From positions 1,860,001-1,924,000 of the forward strand of contig NZ_CP102290.1 of assembly GCF_025151995.1 (NCBI RefSeq): 64,000 bases of DNA. The letters run 5' to 3'. The translations under genes and the position numbers were made by a program. Positions 17,306 through 25,834 of the stretch are shown here, in pieces (positions within the stretch are counted from its first letter, which is position 1; each line of letters opens with the position of its first letter). The notes beneath the pieces are model-generated. The model saw only the letters and a program-made list of their open reading frames with translations, did not search any database and was not told the origin of the DNA. This DNA is from Ruminococcus gauvreauii (GTDB lineage Bacteria; Bacillota; Clostridia; Lachnospirales; Lachnospiraceae).

Positions 17306-18072
17306 TCGTCATCCTCCCTGTGTATCACCTCTTCAGCCAACAGACGATAACTCTCTGCTCCAGCTGATTTTCCGTCATAATAGTTAATTGGCATGCCATA
17401 ACTTGGCGCCTCAGCCAACCGCACATTTCTTGGTATAATAGTTTTATAGATAGTCTGCTGAAGATTATTCTTTACATTTTCAACTACCTGCAGCGATAAA
17501 TTTGTTCTCGCATCATACATAGTAAATACAACCCCCTCAATTTCCAATTGTGGGTTCAGGCGTTCCTGTACCAACTCAATGGTATGTATCAATTGAGATA
17601 ATCCTTCCAAAGCATAGTATTCACATTGTATAGGGACCAGCACTGTATTTGCAGTCGTCATAGCATTAATAGTTAACATATTTAACGACGGCGGACAATC
17701 AATAATAATAAAATCATATTCTTTCTTGATTTTTTCTATCTCATTCTTTAATATGTATTCTTTGTCATCTACTCCAATCAATTCAATTTCCGCACCGGCA
17801 AGATTTACATTGGATGGTATCAATGTCAGGTTCCCATACTCCAATGGTATCATACAATCCTCTAATTCACATTCACCCAATAAAAGTTCGTAGACTGTAT
17901 TTTCAATCTGATTTTTATCTACCCCTAATCCACTCGTTGTATTTCCCTGGGGATCAATATCAATCGTCAACACTTTTTGATTCATTTCAGCCAGACATGC
18001 AGAAAGGTTGATTGCTGTAGTAGATTTTCCAACGCCGCCCTTTTGATTCGCAATTGCTATCGCTCTACTCAA
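17296..18072 (-). CDS. parA: Chromosome-partitioning ATPase ParA (Soj)
   Basis: A 258-residue deviant Walker-type ATPase that binds DNA non-specifically and partners ParB. The start MSRAIAIANQKGGVGKSTTAI carries the deviant Walker A KGGVGKST, followed by IDIDPQGN and IIIDCPPSL. There is no N-terminal helix-turn-helix extension, as expected of chromosomal Soj. It is first in the parA-parB-DUF4446 unit, with the parS sites 83-145 bp upstream. Confidence 0.97.
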   Translation of the reverse strand: MSRAIAIANQKGGVGKSTTAINLSACLAEMNQKVLTIDIDPQGNTTSGLGVDKNQIENTVYELLLGECELEDCMIPLEYGNLTLIPSNVNLAGAEIELIGVDDKEYILKNEIEKIKKEYDFIIIDCPPSLNMLTINAMTTANTVLVPIQCEYYALEGLSQLIHTIELVQERLNPQLEIEGVVFTMYDARTNLSLQVVENVKNNLQQTIYKTIIPRNVRLAEAPSYGMPINYYDGKSAGAESYRLLAEEVIHREDDEWP

Positions 18073-18154
18073 TGTTTTCTCCTTTCTGTATTGACAATAA
18101 ACGTATTGTCACTGTGCTAATTATACCATTAATGCAGTAGCTTTTCTATACAAA

Positions 18155-18170
18155 TGTTTCACGTGAAACA
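18155..18170. promoter_or_regulatory. parS site 1
   Basis: TGTTTCACGTGAAACA is the perfect 16-bp palindromic ParB-binding sequence, 83 bp upstream of the parA start. Confidence 0.97.
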
Positions 18171-18201
18171 CTTTTAACACAGTTTTTACAATATTGGTAA
18201 A

Positions 18202-18217
18202 TGTTTCACGTGAAACA
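18202..18217. promoter_or_regulatory. parS site 2
   Basis: This is a second perfect TGTTTCACGTGAAACA, 47 bp centre-to-centre from the first, in the parA/hydrolase divergent region. The remainder of 18073-18332 is AT-rich and likely holds the two divergent promoters. Confidence 0.97.
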
Positions 18218-18332
18218 TTTATCCTCATTGGTAAAGAATTAAGATAAAAATTTATTGTATCTTTTTAATTAATGGCTTATAATATAGATAAGAATTGTGA
18301 CTTTCGCAGTAAATTCAACATGGAGGGAACAC

Positions 18333-19298
18333 ATGAAGAAATACAAGAAAAAATTACTGACAACCAGTATTTTGATAACAATGTCTACCATAGTAATGCA
18401 TATCATAAACAGAGTTGTCTCTGCATCCGCTGTTATAAAGAATCTTTTACCCTCCCGGGAAGAAGATTTTTACGAGTGGCGCTTTGGAAATGTTTTTTAT
18501 ACTAAATCTGGGGAGGGTAAACCGCTTCTTTTGATTCACGACCTTCACCCAGGCAGCAGCAATTATGAATGGAAGAAATTAGTCTCTGCGCTTGAGAAAC
18601 ATTATACTGTTTACACTCTGGATCTGTTAGGATGCGGACGTTCAGATAAACCAAAGATAACCTATACGAATTTTTTATATGTTCAATTAATTACAGATTT
18701 TGTAAAAAATGTAATTCATCAAAAAACCAATGTGATCGCCAGTGGACTCTCATCATCATTTACTATTATGACATGTCTGAACGATGATAATGTCTTTGAA
18801 AAACTAATGCTGGTCAGTCCCGAAGATCTTGCTGTATTAAATCAGGCACCAACAAAACAATCCAAGGTTGCTAAATTCTTACTCGAGATTCCCATACTCG
18901 GTACACTGGTCTATCATATATTAGTCTGCAGACCAAATATTGAATTACTTTTCACAGAAAAATATCTATTTAATCCATTCCATGCGGACCACTCATCAAT
19001 TGACACCTACTATGAGGCCGCACACAGGGGAAATAGTGACGGAAAATATCTGCAGTCAAGTATCTCCGGAAGATATGTTTACTGCAATATAGCACACGCG
19101 TTAAAAGAAATTAATAACAGCATATTCATATTATCGGGAGAAAAAAAGGAGGGAATACAGGAAACGATTGCTCTTTATACCTCCCTGAATTCCTCCATTG
19201 AGTCAGAACTGATACCTAAAACATGCCAGATGCCTCATATGGAAAACCCTGAAAAAGTTTTGGAAACGATTGGTATTTTCTTTTCCTACGGAACTTGA
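18333..19298 (+). CDS. Membrane-anchored alpha/beta-hydrolase-fold protein, atypical nucleophile motif
   Basis: A 321-residue alpha/beta-hydrolase-like protein with a short basic N-terminus and one hydrophobic helix (about residues 7-28). The oxyanion-region LLLIHDLHPGSS, LDLLGCGRSDKP and a C-terminal His in MPHMENPEKV are typical. The nucleophile elbow reads GLSSS, not GxSxG. The acid position near SGEKKEG has no clear Asp. ATG 18333 has GGAGGG 5 nt upstream; an upstream GTG does not. It diverges from parA. It may be a weakly active or non-catalytic member; substrate unknown. Confidence 0.82.
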   Translation: MKKYKKKLLTTSILITMSTIVMHIINRVVSASAVIKNLLPSREEDFYEWRFGNVFYTKSGEGKPLLLIHDLHPGSSNYEWKKLVSALEKHYTVYTLDLLGCGRSDKPKITYTNFLYVQLITDFVKNVIHQKTNVIASGLSSSFTIMTCLNDDNVFEKLMLVSPEDLAVLNQAPTKQSKVAKFLLEIPILGTLVYHILVCRPNIELLFTEKYLFNPFHADHSSIDTYYEAAHRGNSDGKYLQSSISGRYVYCNIAHALKEINNSIFILSGEKKEGIQETIALYTSLNSSIESELIPKTCQMPHMENPEKVLETIGIFFSYGT

Positions 19299-19343
19299 CA
19301 TGAAGTCATTTTTTTAGTATATTCATTATTACTGATGAAAAAC

Positions 19344-19476
19344 TCTATGAGGGAGTAGTTAACGGCAGAGTAGCCGTGGTAATATCGACATACTGATGAA
19401 AATCCGGTATTACATTAAATAACGAGACTCATAGACAATAGCTCACAAAAAGTTATTGTCTATATGAGTCTCGTTT
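19344..19476 (+). promoter_or_regulatory. Manganese (yybP-ykoY) riboswitch with terminator platform, mntP leader
   Basis: The leader holds the two conserved blocks of the yybP-ykoY family: GGGAGTAG at 19351-19358 and CGACATACTG at about 19386-19395. A P1 stem forms between TCTATGAG (19344-19351) and CTCATAGA (19428-19435). That right strand also forms the 5' arm of a long terminator hairpin at 19421-19476, ending in TTTT, so the two folds exclude each other. In the known mechanism Mn2+ favours the aptamer fold and lets mntP be transcribed. The gene assignment and leader agree. Confidence 0.88.
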
Positions 19477-19504
19477 TACATTGAGGGCAAAGAAGGAGAA
19501 AAAA

Positions 19505-20068
19505 ATGAGCATTTGGACACTATTTACATTAGCAATTGGACTTTCAATGGATGCATTTGCAGTATCAGTCTGTAAGGGCCTGGCTTTACGCCAGGTAAAA
19601 TTAAAAAATTGTATCCTGGTGGGATTATGGTTCGGAGGTTTTCAGGCATTGATGCCTCTATTCGGTTATTTCCTGGGAATCCAATTCAAAGATTACATAA
19701 CGGCTTTCGATCATTGGATAGCTTTTATTTTATTATCTCTGATCGGTATCAGTATGATCAAAGAGGCATTGGAAAAAAACGAAGAATGTGCCGACCCTTC
19801 TCTTGCATTTAAAGATATGCTGGTATTAGCGATAGCGACAAGTATAGATGCCCTGGCTGTTGGAATCACTTTTGCCTTTCTTCGTGTCAATATTACAGCT
19901 GCGGTTTCATTTATCGGAATTATTACCTTCTGCATATCGATGCTGGGTGTTAAAATCGGCAGTATGTTTGGCACAAAGTATAAATCAAAAGCCGAACTGG
20001 CGGGAGGAATTATTTTAATATTGTTAGGTCTGAAAATTTTATTTGAACATCTGGGAATCCTGCTTTAA
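19505..20068 (+). CDS. mntP: Manganese efflux pump MntP
   Basis: A 187-residue membrane protein of the MntP (YebN) family that exports Mn2+. It has six hydrophobic helices in two homologous halves, with the characteristic acidic motifs GLSMDAFAVSVCKGL in the first and TSIDALAVGITFAF in the second. ATG 19505 follows AAGGAG; the upstream in-frame TTG lies in the riboswitch exit region. It is controlled by the preceding riboswitch, and a terminator follows. Confidence 0.96.
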   Translation: MSIWTLFTLAIGLSMDAFAVSVCKGLALRQVKLKNCILVGLWFGGFQALMPLFGYFLGIQFKDYITAFDHWIAFILLSLIGISMIKEALEKNEECADPSLAFKDMLVLAIATSIDALAVGITFAFLRVNITAAVSFIGIITFCISMLGVKIGSMFGTKYKSKAELAGGIILILLGLKILFEHLGILL

Positions 20069-20113
20069 AAAAATACTGCCGTATCAGCACCAAACTGATC
20101 GCGGCAGTATTTG
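20069..20113. terminator. Terminator between convergent mntP and DUF4340 genes
   Basis: AAATACTGCCG pairs with CGGCAGTATTT, with inner pairing ATCAG/CTGAT, and is followed by TTTGTTTTATTT. A-rich on the other side, it can serve both directions. Confidence 0.85.
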
Positions 20114-20119
20114 TTTTAT

Positions 20120-21544
20120 TTAGCTTATCAGTTCCTCATATTCACTGATCAGACTTTTCACCTTCATTTTATTGACGAGGTATTTGTTTCCATCCTGGCG
20201 CTGTGCCAGATAAAAATTTGAATCATATGCATAGTATTGAACATTGACGGTCGATCCGTCTTTCTTCACAAAATCAAATGACAGTTCTGCCTCCCCTTCG
20301 GGGATCATTCCCTCCTCCGCCATTTCCTGCGCAGTGACAGCAGTCACATGATTATAGAAGGTACTGAATCCAAGCGTATCCATCTCTTCACCGTCCATAT
20401 AGTATACTGTCTTGCTCTCTTCTTCCTCTTCCTCCGAATTCACAGTATCCAGGGTAAAGACATGTGTATTACCAAGATAGTCCACAGTCAGGTTTTCCAG
20501 ATCCTTCAGAAAAATATTGCTGACTGTCAGGTTCTCCACATGTTCGAGTGCCCCGTCCAATACCTGCGAGAGTGATTCTGTTGAAATTGCATGTACCTCA
20601 CCGGATCCTTCGACAGACGTATAGCGGTTTCCATTGCCATCTTCATTACCGATGTGCAAAACCATATTCTTTTCCACCGTCTTTGCCTCTTCTTCAGACT
20701 CTTCTGTGGACTCATCCGCTTCTTCACTCACGGTATATGTGACTTTCAATGTCGCATACGGATTATCGAGTCCATACTCTGCAGGATTTTCACAATGATA
20801 CTCATAATAATTGGCATATGTGAATCCTGCGATTGCTGACTGAAGTGAACTGATAGCAGAACTATCTGCATCCGACACACTGCCGGATGCATCTGTATAG
20901 GACCATCCTGAATCTGCACTGTCCGAACTCTGCACTGTGAATGAATGTTCTCCCTGCTCAAGCTCAACTCTTTTAATATCACTTCCCACAACCGTCGGGT
21001 AATCTTCACCTGCTGCGTAGTTCATCAGACTTCCCGCAAAGACCGTTGACAAATCACTGTCTGTGGTATACACCGTATTTTTATCATCATTTAAATATAC
21101 GTAACAGTCACCCGTGGATTCATTTGAACTGCCGACAGCAATTTTTATATTCTTATCATCTTTCATTTTTATCTGAATTATATTTTCCGGGTTATCCAGT
21201 CCATATTCACTCAAATCGTCCACATGTTCAAGCGTTCTGTTGGATGTCACGCTTGCCAGTGCATCTGTCAGGACGGTCATCTGATCCGCCTTAACAGGAA
21301 AATTTGTATCGCTTTCCAGCTTCCATGCATCTTCATTTTTCGTAAAGACTTCATTTTCTCCTGATATTGTGAAGGAAATACTCTCGATGTTATCCACATC
21401 GACAGATACAATTTCAGAAGTTTCTTCACTTTTTTCAGCTTCTTCCTCCGCCTGATTGTGGTTTCTTAACAGAAAATAAGCGACCGCCAAAAGAATCAGG
21501 ACAGCCAGAAGAATGATCAAATTGACGACCTTTCTCTTTTTCAT
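20120..21544 (-). CDS. DUF4340-domain membrane-anchored protein
   Basis: A 474-residue protein with one N-terminal transmembrane helix (VVNLIILLAVLILLAVAYFL), then an extracytoplasmic region with repeated DUF4340-type blocks (LEHVDDLSEYGLDNPENIIQIK and, later, NPAEYGLDNPYATLKV). It is strongly acidic. It is the last gene of a four-gene unit with GldA-, GldF- and GldG-like proteins, and its ATG overlaps the GldG stop by one base (TGATG). In other bacteria DUF4340 genes follow the same ABC set; the transported or modified material is unknown. Confidence 0.87.
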   Translation of the reverse strand: MKKRKVVNLIILLAVLILLAVAYFLLRNHNQAEEEAEKSEETSEIVSVDVDNIESISFTISGENEVFTKNEDAWKLESDTNFPVKADQMTVLTDALASVTSNRTLEHVDDLSEYGLDNPENIIQIKMKDDKNIKIAVGSSNESTGDCYVYLNDDKNTVYTTDSDLSTVFAGSLMNYAAGEDYPTVVGSDIKRVELEQGEHSFTVQSSDSADSGWSYTDASGSVSDADSSAISSLQSAIAGFTYANYYEYHCENPAEYGLDNPYATLKVTYTVSEEADESTEESEEEAKTVEKNMVLHIGNEDGNGNRYTSVEGSGEVHAISTESLSQVLDGALEHVENLTVSNIFLKDLENLTVDYLGNTHVFTLDTVNSEEEEEESKTVYYMDGEEMDTLGFSTFYNHVTAVTAQEMAEEGMIPEGEAELSFDFVKKDGSTVNVQYYAYDSNFYLAQRQDGNKYLVNKMKVKSLISEYEELIS

Positions 21545-23007
21545 CACTGTTTTCTCCTCTTCAGCCAGATTACCAGTCCGCATACGAGACACAATCCAGG
21601 CAGGATAATGATAGACATAATCATCCAGAAACTGGCGTCATAATTAGTAAGTGTCAGATAGTCTGTCTGCAGACTCTTGCTCGGTATCGAAACAGACGCC
21701 TCATCACCGCTCTTGCAAACGGCAGAGACTGATTCGGTCACCAGCTCGAGATTTCCGCCCGATACCATTTGATTGACATTATCATTCAAGATACTGGAAG
21801 AAGAATAGTAGATAATTTTTGTCTCTTTTTCATCATCTATACTCTCTGTGATATACATGCCAATATCAAAAGGCCCTTCCGCATCTCCATCCGATTTCTC
21901 ATAATTTTCCATATTCTGAATATCCGTCTTGCTGTATGCTTTATTGGATGTGGTGAGAATCGGATTTATTGTCAGCGTATCTCTGACCTGATCCATCTTT
22001 TCAATTCCCTGTGCGATCGGCATCATAACATATTTGCCGCTGTCTATTACATTTGCTGTCACATCACTGTCATTTACATTCGGAAGCAGATAATATGGCA
22101 TCTGGTAACCATAATTTCTGCTGTCACCTTCCAAAACCACACCGTCCACAGTCTTCACACCATAATTTTCAAGTACTCTCTTAAAGTTTGGCATCTCCGT
22201 CTCGCTGTAATCGGAAAAGATAATCGCATGACCGCCATTCTCCAGATATTCGATGATTTTATCCGTTTCTTCCCCAGACAGATCACTCGTCGGTGCAGCT
22301 ATCATAATACTCTCTGCATCGTCAGGAACTTTTTCCTCCGTCATCAGATTTAATGTCTTCACTTCAACATTCTGTTTTGCGATCGCATCCGTAACCGCTG
22401 TGGATAACTCCAGTTCACCATGACCATCCAGTGTATAGAGTATCGGCAGATCATCTGAAGTAACATATTCTATGGCACTTGTGACCTGGCCTTCACCGTC
22501 AAATCCTGTTATACTTGAGGAGTAAGTCTGATAATTTACTTCTGACTGATACATCTGCCCATTATCTATAACCTTCGATTTTTCTCCGCAGACGACAATC
22601 ACGCTGTTATCGGCGAGTTCCTGATCCGTATACTGTGAGGTGAATTTCGGATGAAGTACTGGATCTTTTTTCTCGACTTTAATGTGTTTTGACAAATCGT
22701 CATATCTCGTGAGTAGTTTATCGATCGTATCGTCTTCCTGTCCGCTCTGTGCGATATAGTAGATCGTCACATCTTGATCCAGGGTATTCAGGTATTCTTT
22801 TGTATCATCGCTCACTGTGTACAATTTTGCTGCACTCAAATCAAATTGTGTATACTGTGATGGTATTTCCGAAATGATCAGGTTGATCACCACGACCACG
22901 GCTATCACAATCAACGACAGAATCACACTGTAGGAACCGTTTTTTAACTTCTTCTTTCCATCATTTTTAAATATTTTCTCTTTATGAAACTTCATGTTTA
23001 ACCTCAT
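21544..23007 (-). CDS. GldG-like ABC transport auxiliary protein
   Basis: A 487-residue protein of the ABC_transp_aux (GldG) type. It has an N-terminal membrane helix (about residues 26-46), a large extracytoplasmic domain starting with SQYTQFDLSAAKLYTVSDDT, and a C-terminal helix (FWMIMSIIILPGLCLVCGLVIW) before a basic tail. ATG 23007 has AGGAGG 6 nt upstream. It lies between the ABC-2 permease and DUF4340 genes. In gliding Bacteroidetes GldG works with GldA and GldF; in Firmicutes the role is not settled. Confidence 0.87.
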   Translation of the reverse strand: MRLNMKFHKEKIFKNDGKKKLKNGSYSVILSLIVIAVVVVINLIISEIPSQYTQFDLSAAKLYTVSDDTKEYLNTLDQDVTIYYIAQSGQEDDTIDKLLTRYDDLSKHIKVEKKDPVLHPKFTSQYTDQELADNSVIVVCGEKSKVIDNGQMYQSEVNYQTYSSSITGFDGEGQVTSAIEYVTSDDLPILYTLDGHGELELSTAVTDAIAKQNVEVKTLNLMTEEKVPDDAESIMIAAPTSDLSGEETDKIIEYLENGGHAIIFSDYSETEMPNFKRVLENYGVKTVDGVVLEGDSRNYGYQMPYYLLPNVNDSDVTANVIDSGKYVMMPIAQGIEKMDQVRDTLTINPILTTSNKAYSKTDIQNMENYEKSDGDAEGPFDIGMYITESIDDEKETKIIYYSSSSILNDNVNQMVSGGNLELVTESVSAVCKSGDEASVSIPSKSLQTDYLTLTNYDASFWMIMSIIILPGLCLVCGLVIWLKRRKQ

Positions 23008-23017
23008 GATTAACCTC

Positions 23018-23881
23018 CTAACTCCACCGTCTCTTTAAGATTGACTGCATGGACAGGAACAGAAAGATTCCAATAACAGACAGAAAATAAACGACTCCTG
23101 TCAGGTCCAAAATGCCGTCAACAAAATTACTCAGGTGGCTGTTGATATTGAAAATATTTAAAAAGTTTTGAAATGCACCTTCAAACATGGAAGACCTCAC
23201 GAGATAAGATGCGACAACGATGATCTCACCGATAAGTCCGACGACAACACTGATAAACACATTTTTGATCATCATATAAATGATTGCTGTCAGTATTAAC
23301 ACCAGAATCACAAAGGCGATCATGGAGGACATCGCCGTATCCGAAAAGAAAGATGCAATTCCATCTGTCATGTAACAGATAAACAATATGATAAATGACA
23401 TCACCGCAGCAATAACCTGACTTTCCGTCACAGAAGAAAGGAACATTCCGACTGCAATATTTCCGCATCCGAGCAATACAAACCCCAGAACAGATGTATA
23501 TGCCATAGGCAGTGAGACTGTTCCGAAACTCTTCATAACGAGCGGATAGCAGCAGATGACCGCCATAGGAATTATATAAATAGTCACAAGAGCCAGATAT
23601 TTACCAATAATAATATCCTTCACAGATACCGGAGAAGTCAGGAGCATCTGGTCTGTCTTCTGTTTTCTCTCCTCTGCCAGCACACGCATCGTCAGAATCG
23701 GTACTGCAATTAAAAAAATAAAGGTAATGGAACTCAACGTAATGCCAAATATGGGGTAAGCAGCCTGAAGATTATACGCGGTAAAATAGATGCCCGTCAT
23801 GAGCAGGATAAAAAACATAAACACATAGCCTACCATTGAAGTGAGATAACTTTTCAGTTCTTTTTTATAAATTGCCCGCAT
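23018..23881 (-). CDS. ABC-2-type permease (GldF-like)
   Basis: A 287-residue integral membrane permease with about six helices. It starts MRAIYKKELKSYLTSMVGYV, a common start in this family, and has the conserved EERKQKTDQMLLTSPVSVKD loop of ABC-2 permeases. ATG 23881 is chosen for its AGGAGG; a start at 23929 would run 65 nt into the ATPase gene. It overlaps the ATPase gene by 17 nt. With the upstream ATPase it probably forms an exporter or mechanical ABC complex. Confidence 0.88.
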   Translation of the reverse strand: MRAIYKKELKSYLTSMVGYVFMFFILLMTGIYFTAYNLQAAYPIFGITLSSITFIFLIAVPILTMRVLAEERKQKTDQMLLTSPVSVKDIIIGKYLALVTIYIIPMAVICCYPLVMKSFGTVSLPMAYTSVLGFVLLGCGNIAVGMFLSSVTESQVIAAVMSFIILFICYMTDGIASFFSDTAMSSMIAFVILVLILTAIIYMMIKNVFISVVVGLIGEIIVVASYLVRSSMFEGAFQNFLNIFNINSHLSNFVDGILDLTGVVYFLSVIGIFLFLSMQSILKRRWS

Positions 23882-24857
23882 CTTCTTCCACCTCCTGTTC
23901 TCCAGACTCTTCTGTCTCTTCCTGACCATCCTCTGTCAGCTCGAGGAATACGTCTTCCAGAGAAAGTCTGCTGGATTCCATTTTAATGATCGGACATTTC
24001 TTTTCCGCAAATAAATAGAAGAGTTTTTCGCGAATATCTGTATCCTCCGCCGTCTTGATAAAAATATCAATCGCTCCCTCTTCCTGTGATTCACTAAGCG
24101 ACATTTCTTCTATTTCAGGTATGGTGTGAAGTATTTCATCCACATCTTCTCTGTCTGTTTTAATCGTCAATTCCAATTCGTTCGATCCGATCATAAGTTT
24201 GCTCAGATTTTCCGGAGTATCGCTCGCTACCAGTTTACCATGCGCGATGATCATCACAAAATCACAGACTGCGCTTACCTCTGACAGAATATGGGAACTT
24301 AAAATCACGGTATGCTTCTCACTGAGGCTTTTAATCAGATCACGAATCTCAATGATCTGTTTGGGATCAAGTCCCACCGTAGGTTCATCCAGTATGATGA
24401 TCTCAGGATAGCCGAGGATTGCCTGTGCCAGGCCCACTCGCTGCTTATAACCTTTGGACAGATTCTTGATCAGACGGTTCTGCATATCCGTGATCTTTAC
24501 AAGTTCCATGACCTCATCGATCATCTGCTGTCTGTCTGTTTTCGGTATCTTCTTAAGTTCGGCAGCAAACTTCAGATATTCTATCACTGTCATGTCAAAA
24601 TAAAGAGGCGGCTGCTCCGGAAGATATCCAATGCTCCTTTTTGCCTCCCCCGGTTCATCCAGGATATTGTGCCCGTTTATGATCACTTCTCCTTCCGTAG
24701 AAGCAATATATCCCGTAATGATATTCATAGTCGTAGACTTCCCGGCGCCGTTCGGACCTAAAAAACCGTAAATCTGGCCCCTTTCTACTGTGAACGACAG
24801 ATTATCCACCGCAAGGTGGTCACCGTACCGCTTCACCAGATTTTTTACTTCTATCAA
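23865..24857 (-). CDS. ABC transporter ATPase (GldA-like), TTG start
   Basis: A 330-residue ATPase. Walker A is GPNGAGKST near residue 35, the signature is LSKGYKQRVGLAQA, Walker B is IIILDEPTVGLDPKQ and the switch His is in ILSSHILSEV. A C-terminal domain of about 90 residues ends in a very acidic tail. The start is TTG 24857 with AAGGAGG upstream; no closer ATG preserves the IEVKNLVKRYG start. It is the first gene of the operon, and energises the GldF-like permease. Confidence 0.92.
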   Translation of the reverse strand: MIEVKNLVKRYGDHLAVDNLSFTVERGQIYGFLGPNGAGKSTTMNIITGYIASTEGEVIINGHNILDEPGEAKRSIGYLPEQPPLYFDMTVIEYLKFAAELKKIPKTDRQQMIDEVMELVKITDMQNRLIKNLSKGYKQRVGLAQAILGYPEIIILDEPTVGLDPKQIIEIRDLIKSLSEKHTVILSSHILSEVSAVCDFVMIIAHGKLVASDTPENLSKLMIGSNELELTIKTDREDVDEILHTIPEIEEMSLSESQEEGAIDIFIKTAEDTDIREKLFYLFAEKKCPIIKMESSRLSLEDVFLELTEDGQEETEESGEQEVEEDAGNL

Positions 24858-25000
24858 ATCAATTTCCCTCCTTTTAATGATCAGGGTACAAAACCCCGCA
24901 TATTCCTATTCATTTTACGTTTTAATTGTGTTAAACATCCGAAAAAATTGTGTTTTTTCTATGAAATCATGCTACAATTTTCCTGTAAAACAAAGACAAT

Positions 25001-25040
25001 TGGCCCTACAAAGGCATTGCAAATATGCCAGTGTAGAGCC
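25001..25040. terminator. Stem-loop downstream of rsmG
   Basis: GGCCCTACA pairs with TGTAGAGCC (one G-T), with an inner GGCAT/ATGCC stem. It lies 44-83 nt past the rsmG stop in the 24858-25083 gap. The T-run is weak, so termination is likely but not certain. AT-rich sequence at 24890-24990 probably contains the promoter of the ABC operon. Confidence 0.5.
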
Positions 25041-25083
25041 TTCTATGTTCTGATCATGTTTCTTCAAACATAACTGTTCAGGT

Positions 25084-25809
25084 TTATAAAATGGGCTCCT
25101 TAGAAGGCATTCCCGCTTTGCGGGGATACTTCTTCGGTGTTGGTTTTACTTTCTTTATCACTACAAAGGAACGTTCCATATCGGTATCTGCAAGCTGGAA
25201 CTTAATCCGGGAGTCAATCTCTCCCCCCAGCACTTTCACAGCTCTCTTCGATACCCTGATTTCTTCATCCACCTTTCCCGATTTGTACGGAATAAAGAAT
25301 CCTCCTTCCGCCACAAACGGAAGACAGTATTCAGAAAGTACATGAAGGCCTGCAACCGCCCTCGACACACACAGACCAAATGATTCCCTGTAATCTTTCT
25401 GCCTTGCATAATCCTCCGCCCTTCCGTGTATGCTGCGGATACCCGTAAGTTTCAGATTCAGAATCACTTCATCCAGAAATTTTACTCTTTTTGCAAGTGA
25501 ATCAAGGAGCACACATTCCATATCCGGAAATGCAATCTTCAATGGTATTCCGGGGAATCCGGCGCCCGTCCCGATATCAATAAGATTTTTTATCCGGTTC
25601 ATATCACATGCCTTTACAACCGCCAGGCTGTCAATGAAGTGCTTAACCACTACCTCCTCCCACTCTGTGATACCCGTCAGATTCATTACCTTGTTCCATT
25701 CTATCAACAGATCATAATATAACGCAAACTGATGATACTGATGATCATTCAGCGTTATATTCAGCTGTTCTACACCCTTTTTCAAAGACGTGAGGTCTTT
25801 TTCCAGCAT
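25084..25809 (-). CDS. rsmG: 16S rRNA (guanine-N7) methyltransferase RsmG (GidB)
   Basis: A 241-residue SAM-dependent enzyme that methylates G527 of 16S rRNA. Motif I LIDIGTGAGFPGIPLKI and the EVILNLKLTGIRSIHGRAE segment are typical. Length and position beside mnmG agree with the conserved origin cluster. It is last in the rpmH-to-rsmG series of minus-strand genes. Confidence 0.97.
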   Translation of the reverse strand: MLEKDLTSLKKGVEQLNITLNDHQYHQFALYYDLLIEWNKVMNLTGITEWEEVVVKHFIDSLAVVKACDMNRIKNLIDIGTGAGFPGIPLKIAFPDMECVLLDSLAKRVKFLDEVILNLKLTGIRSIHGRAEDYARQKDYRESFGLCVSRAVAGLHVLSEYCLPFVAEGGFFIPYKSGKVDEEIRVSKRAVKVLGGEIDSRIKFQLADTDMERSFVVIKKVKPTPKKYPRKAGMPSKEPIL

Positions 25810-25834
25810 TACATGTCTCCTTTTCCTCTCTGTT

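Noticed and set aside
18297..18332. Upstream GTG start for the alpha/beta hydrolase
   Set aside because: The GGAGGG ribosome site lies inside that extension and points to ATG 18333.
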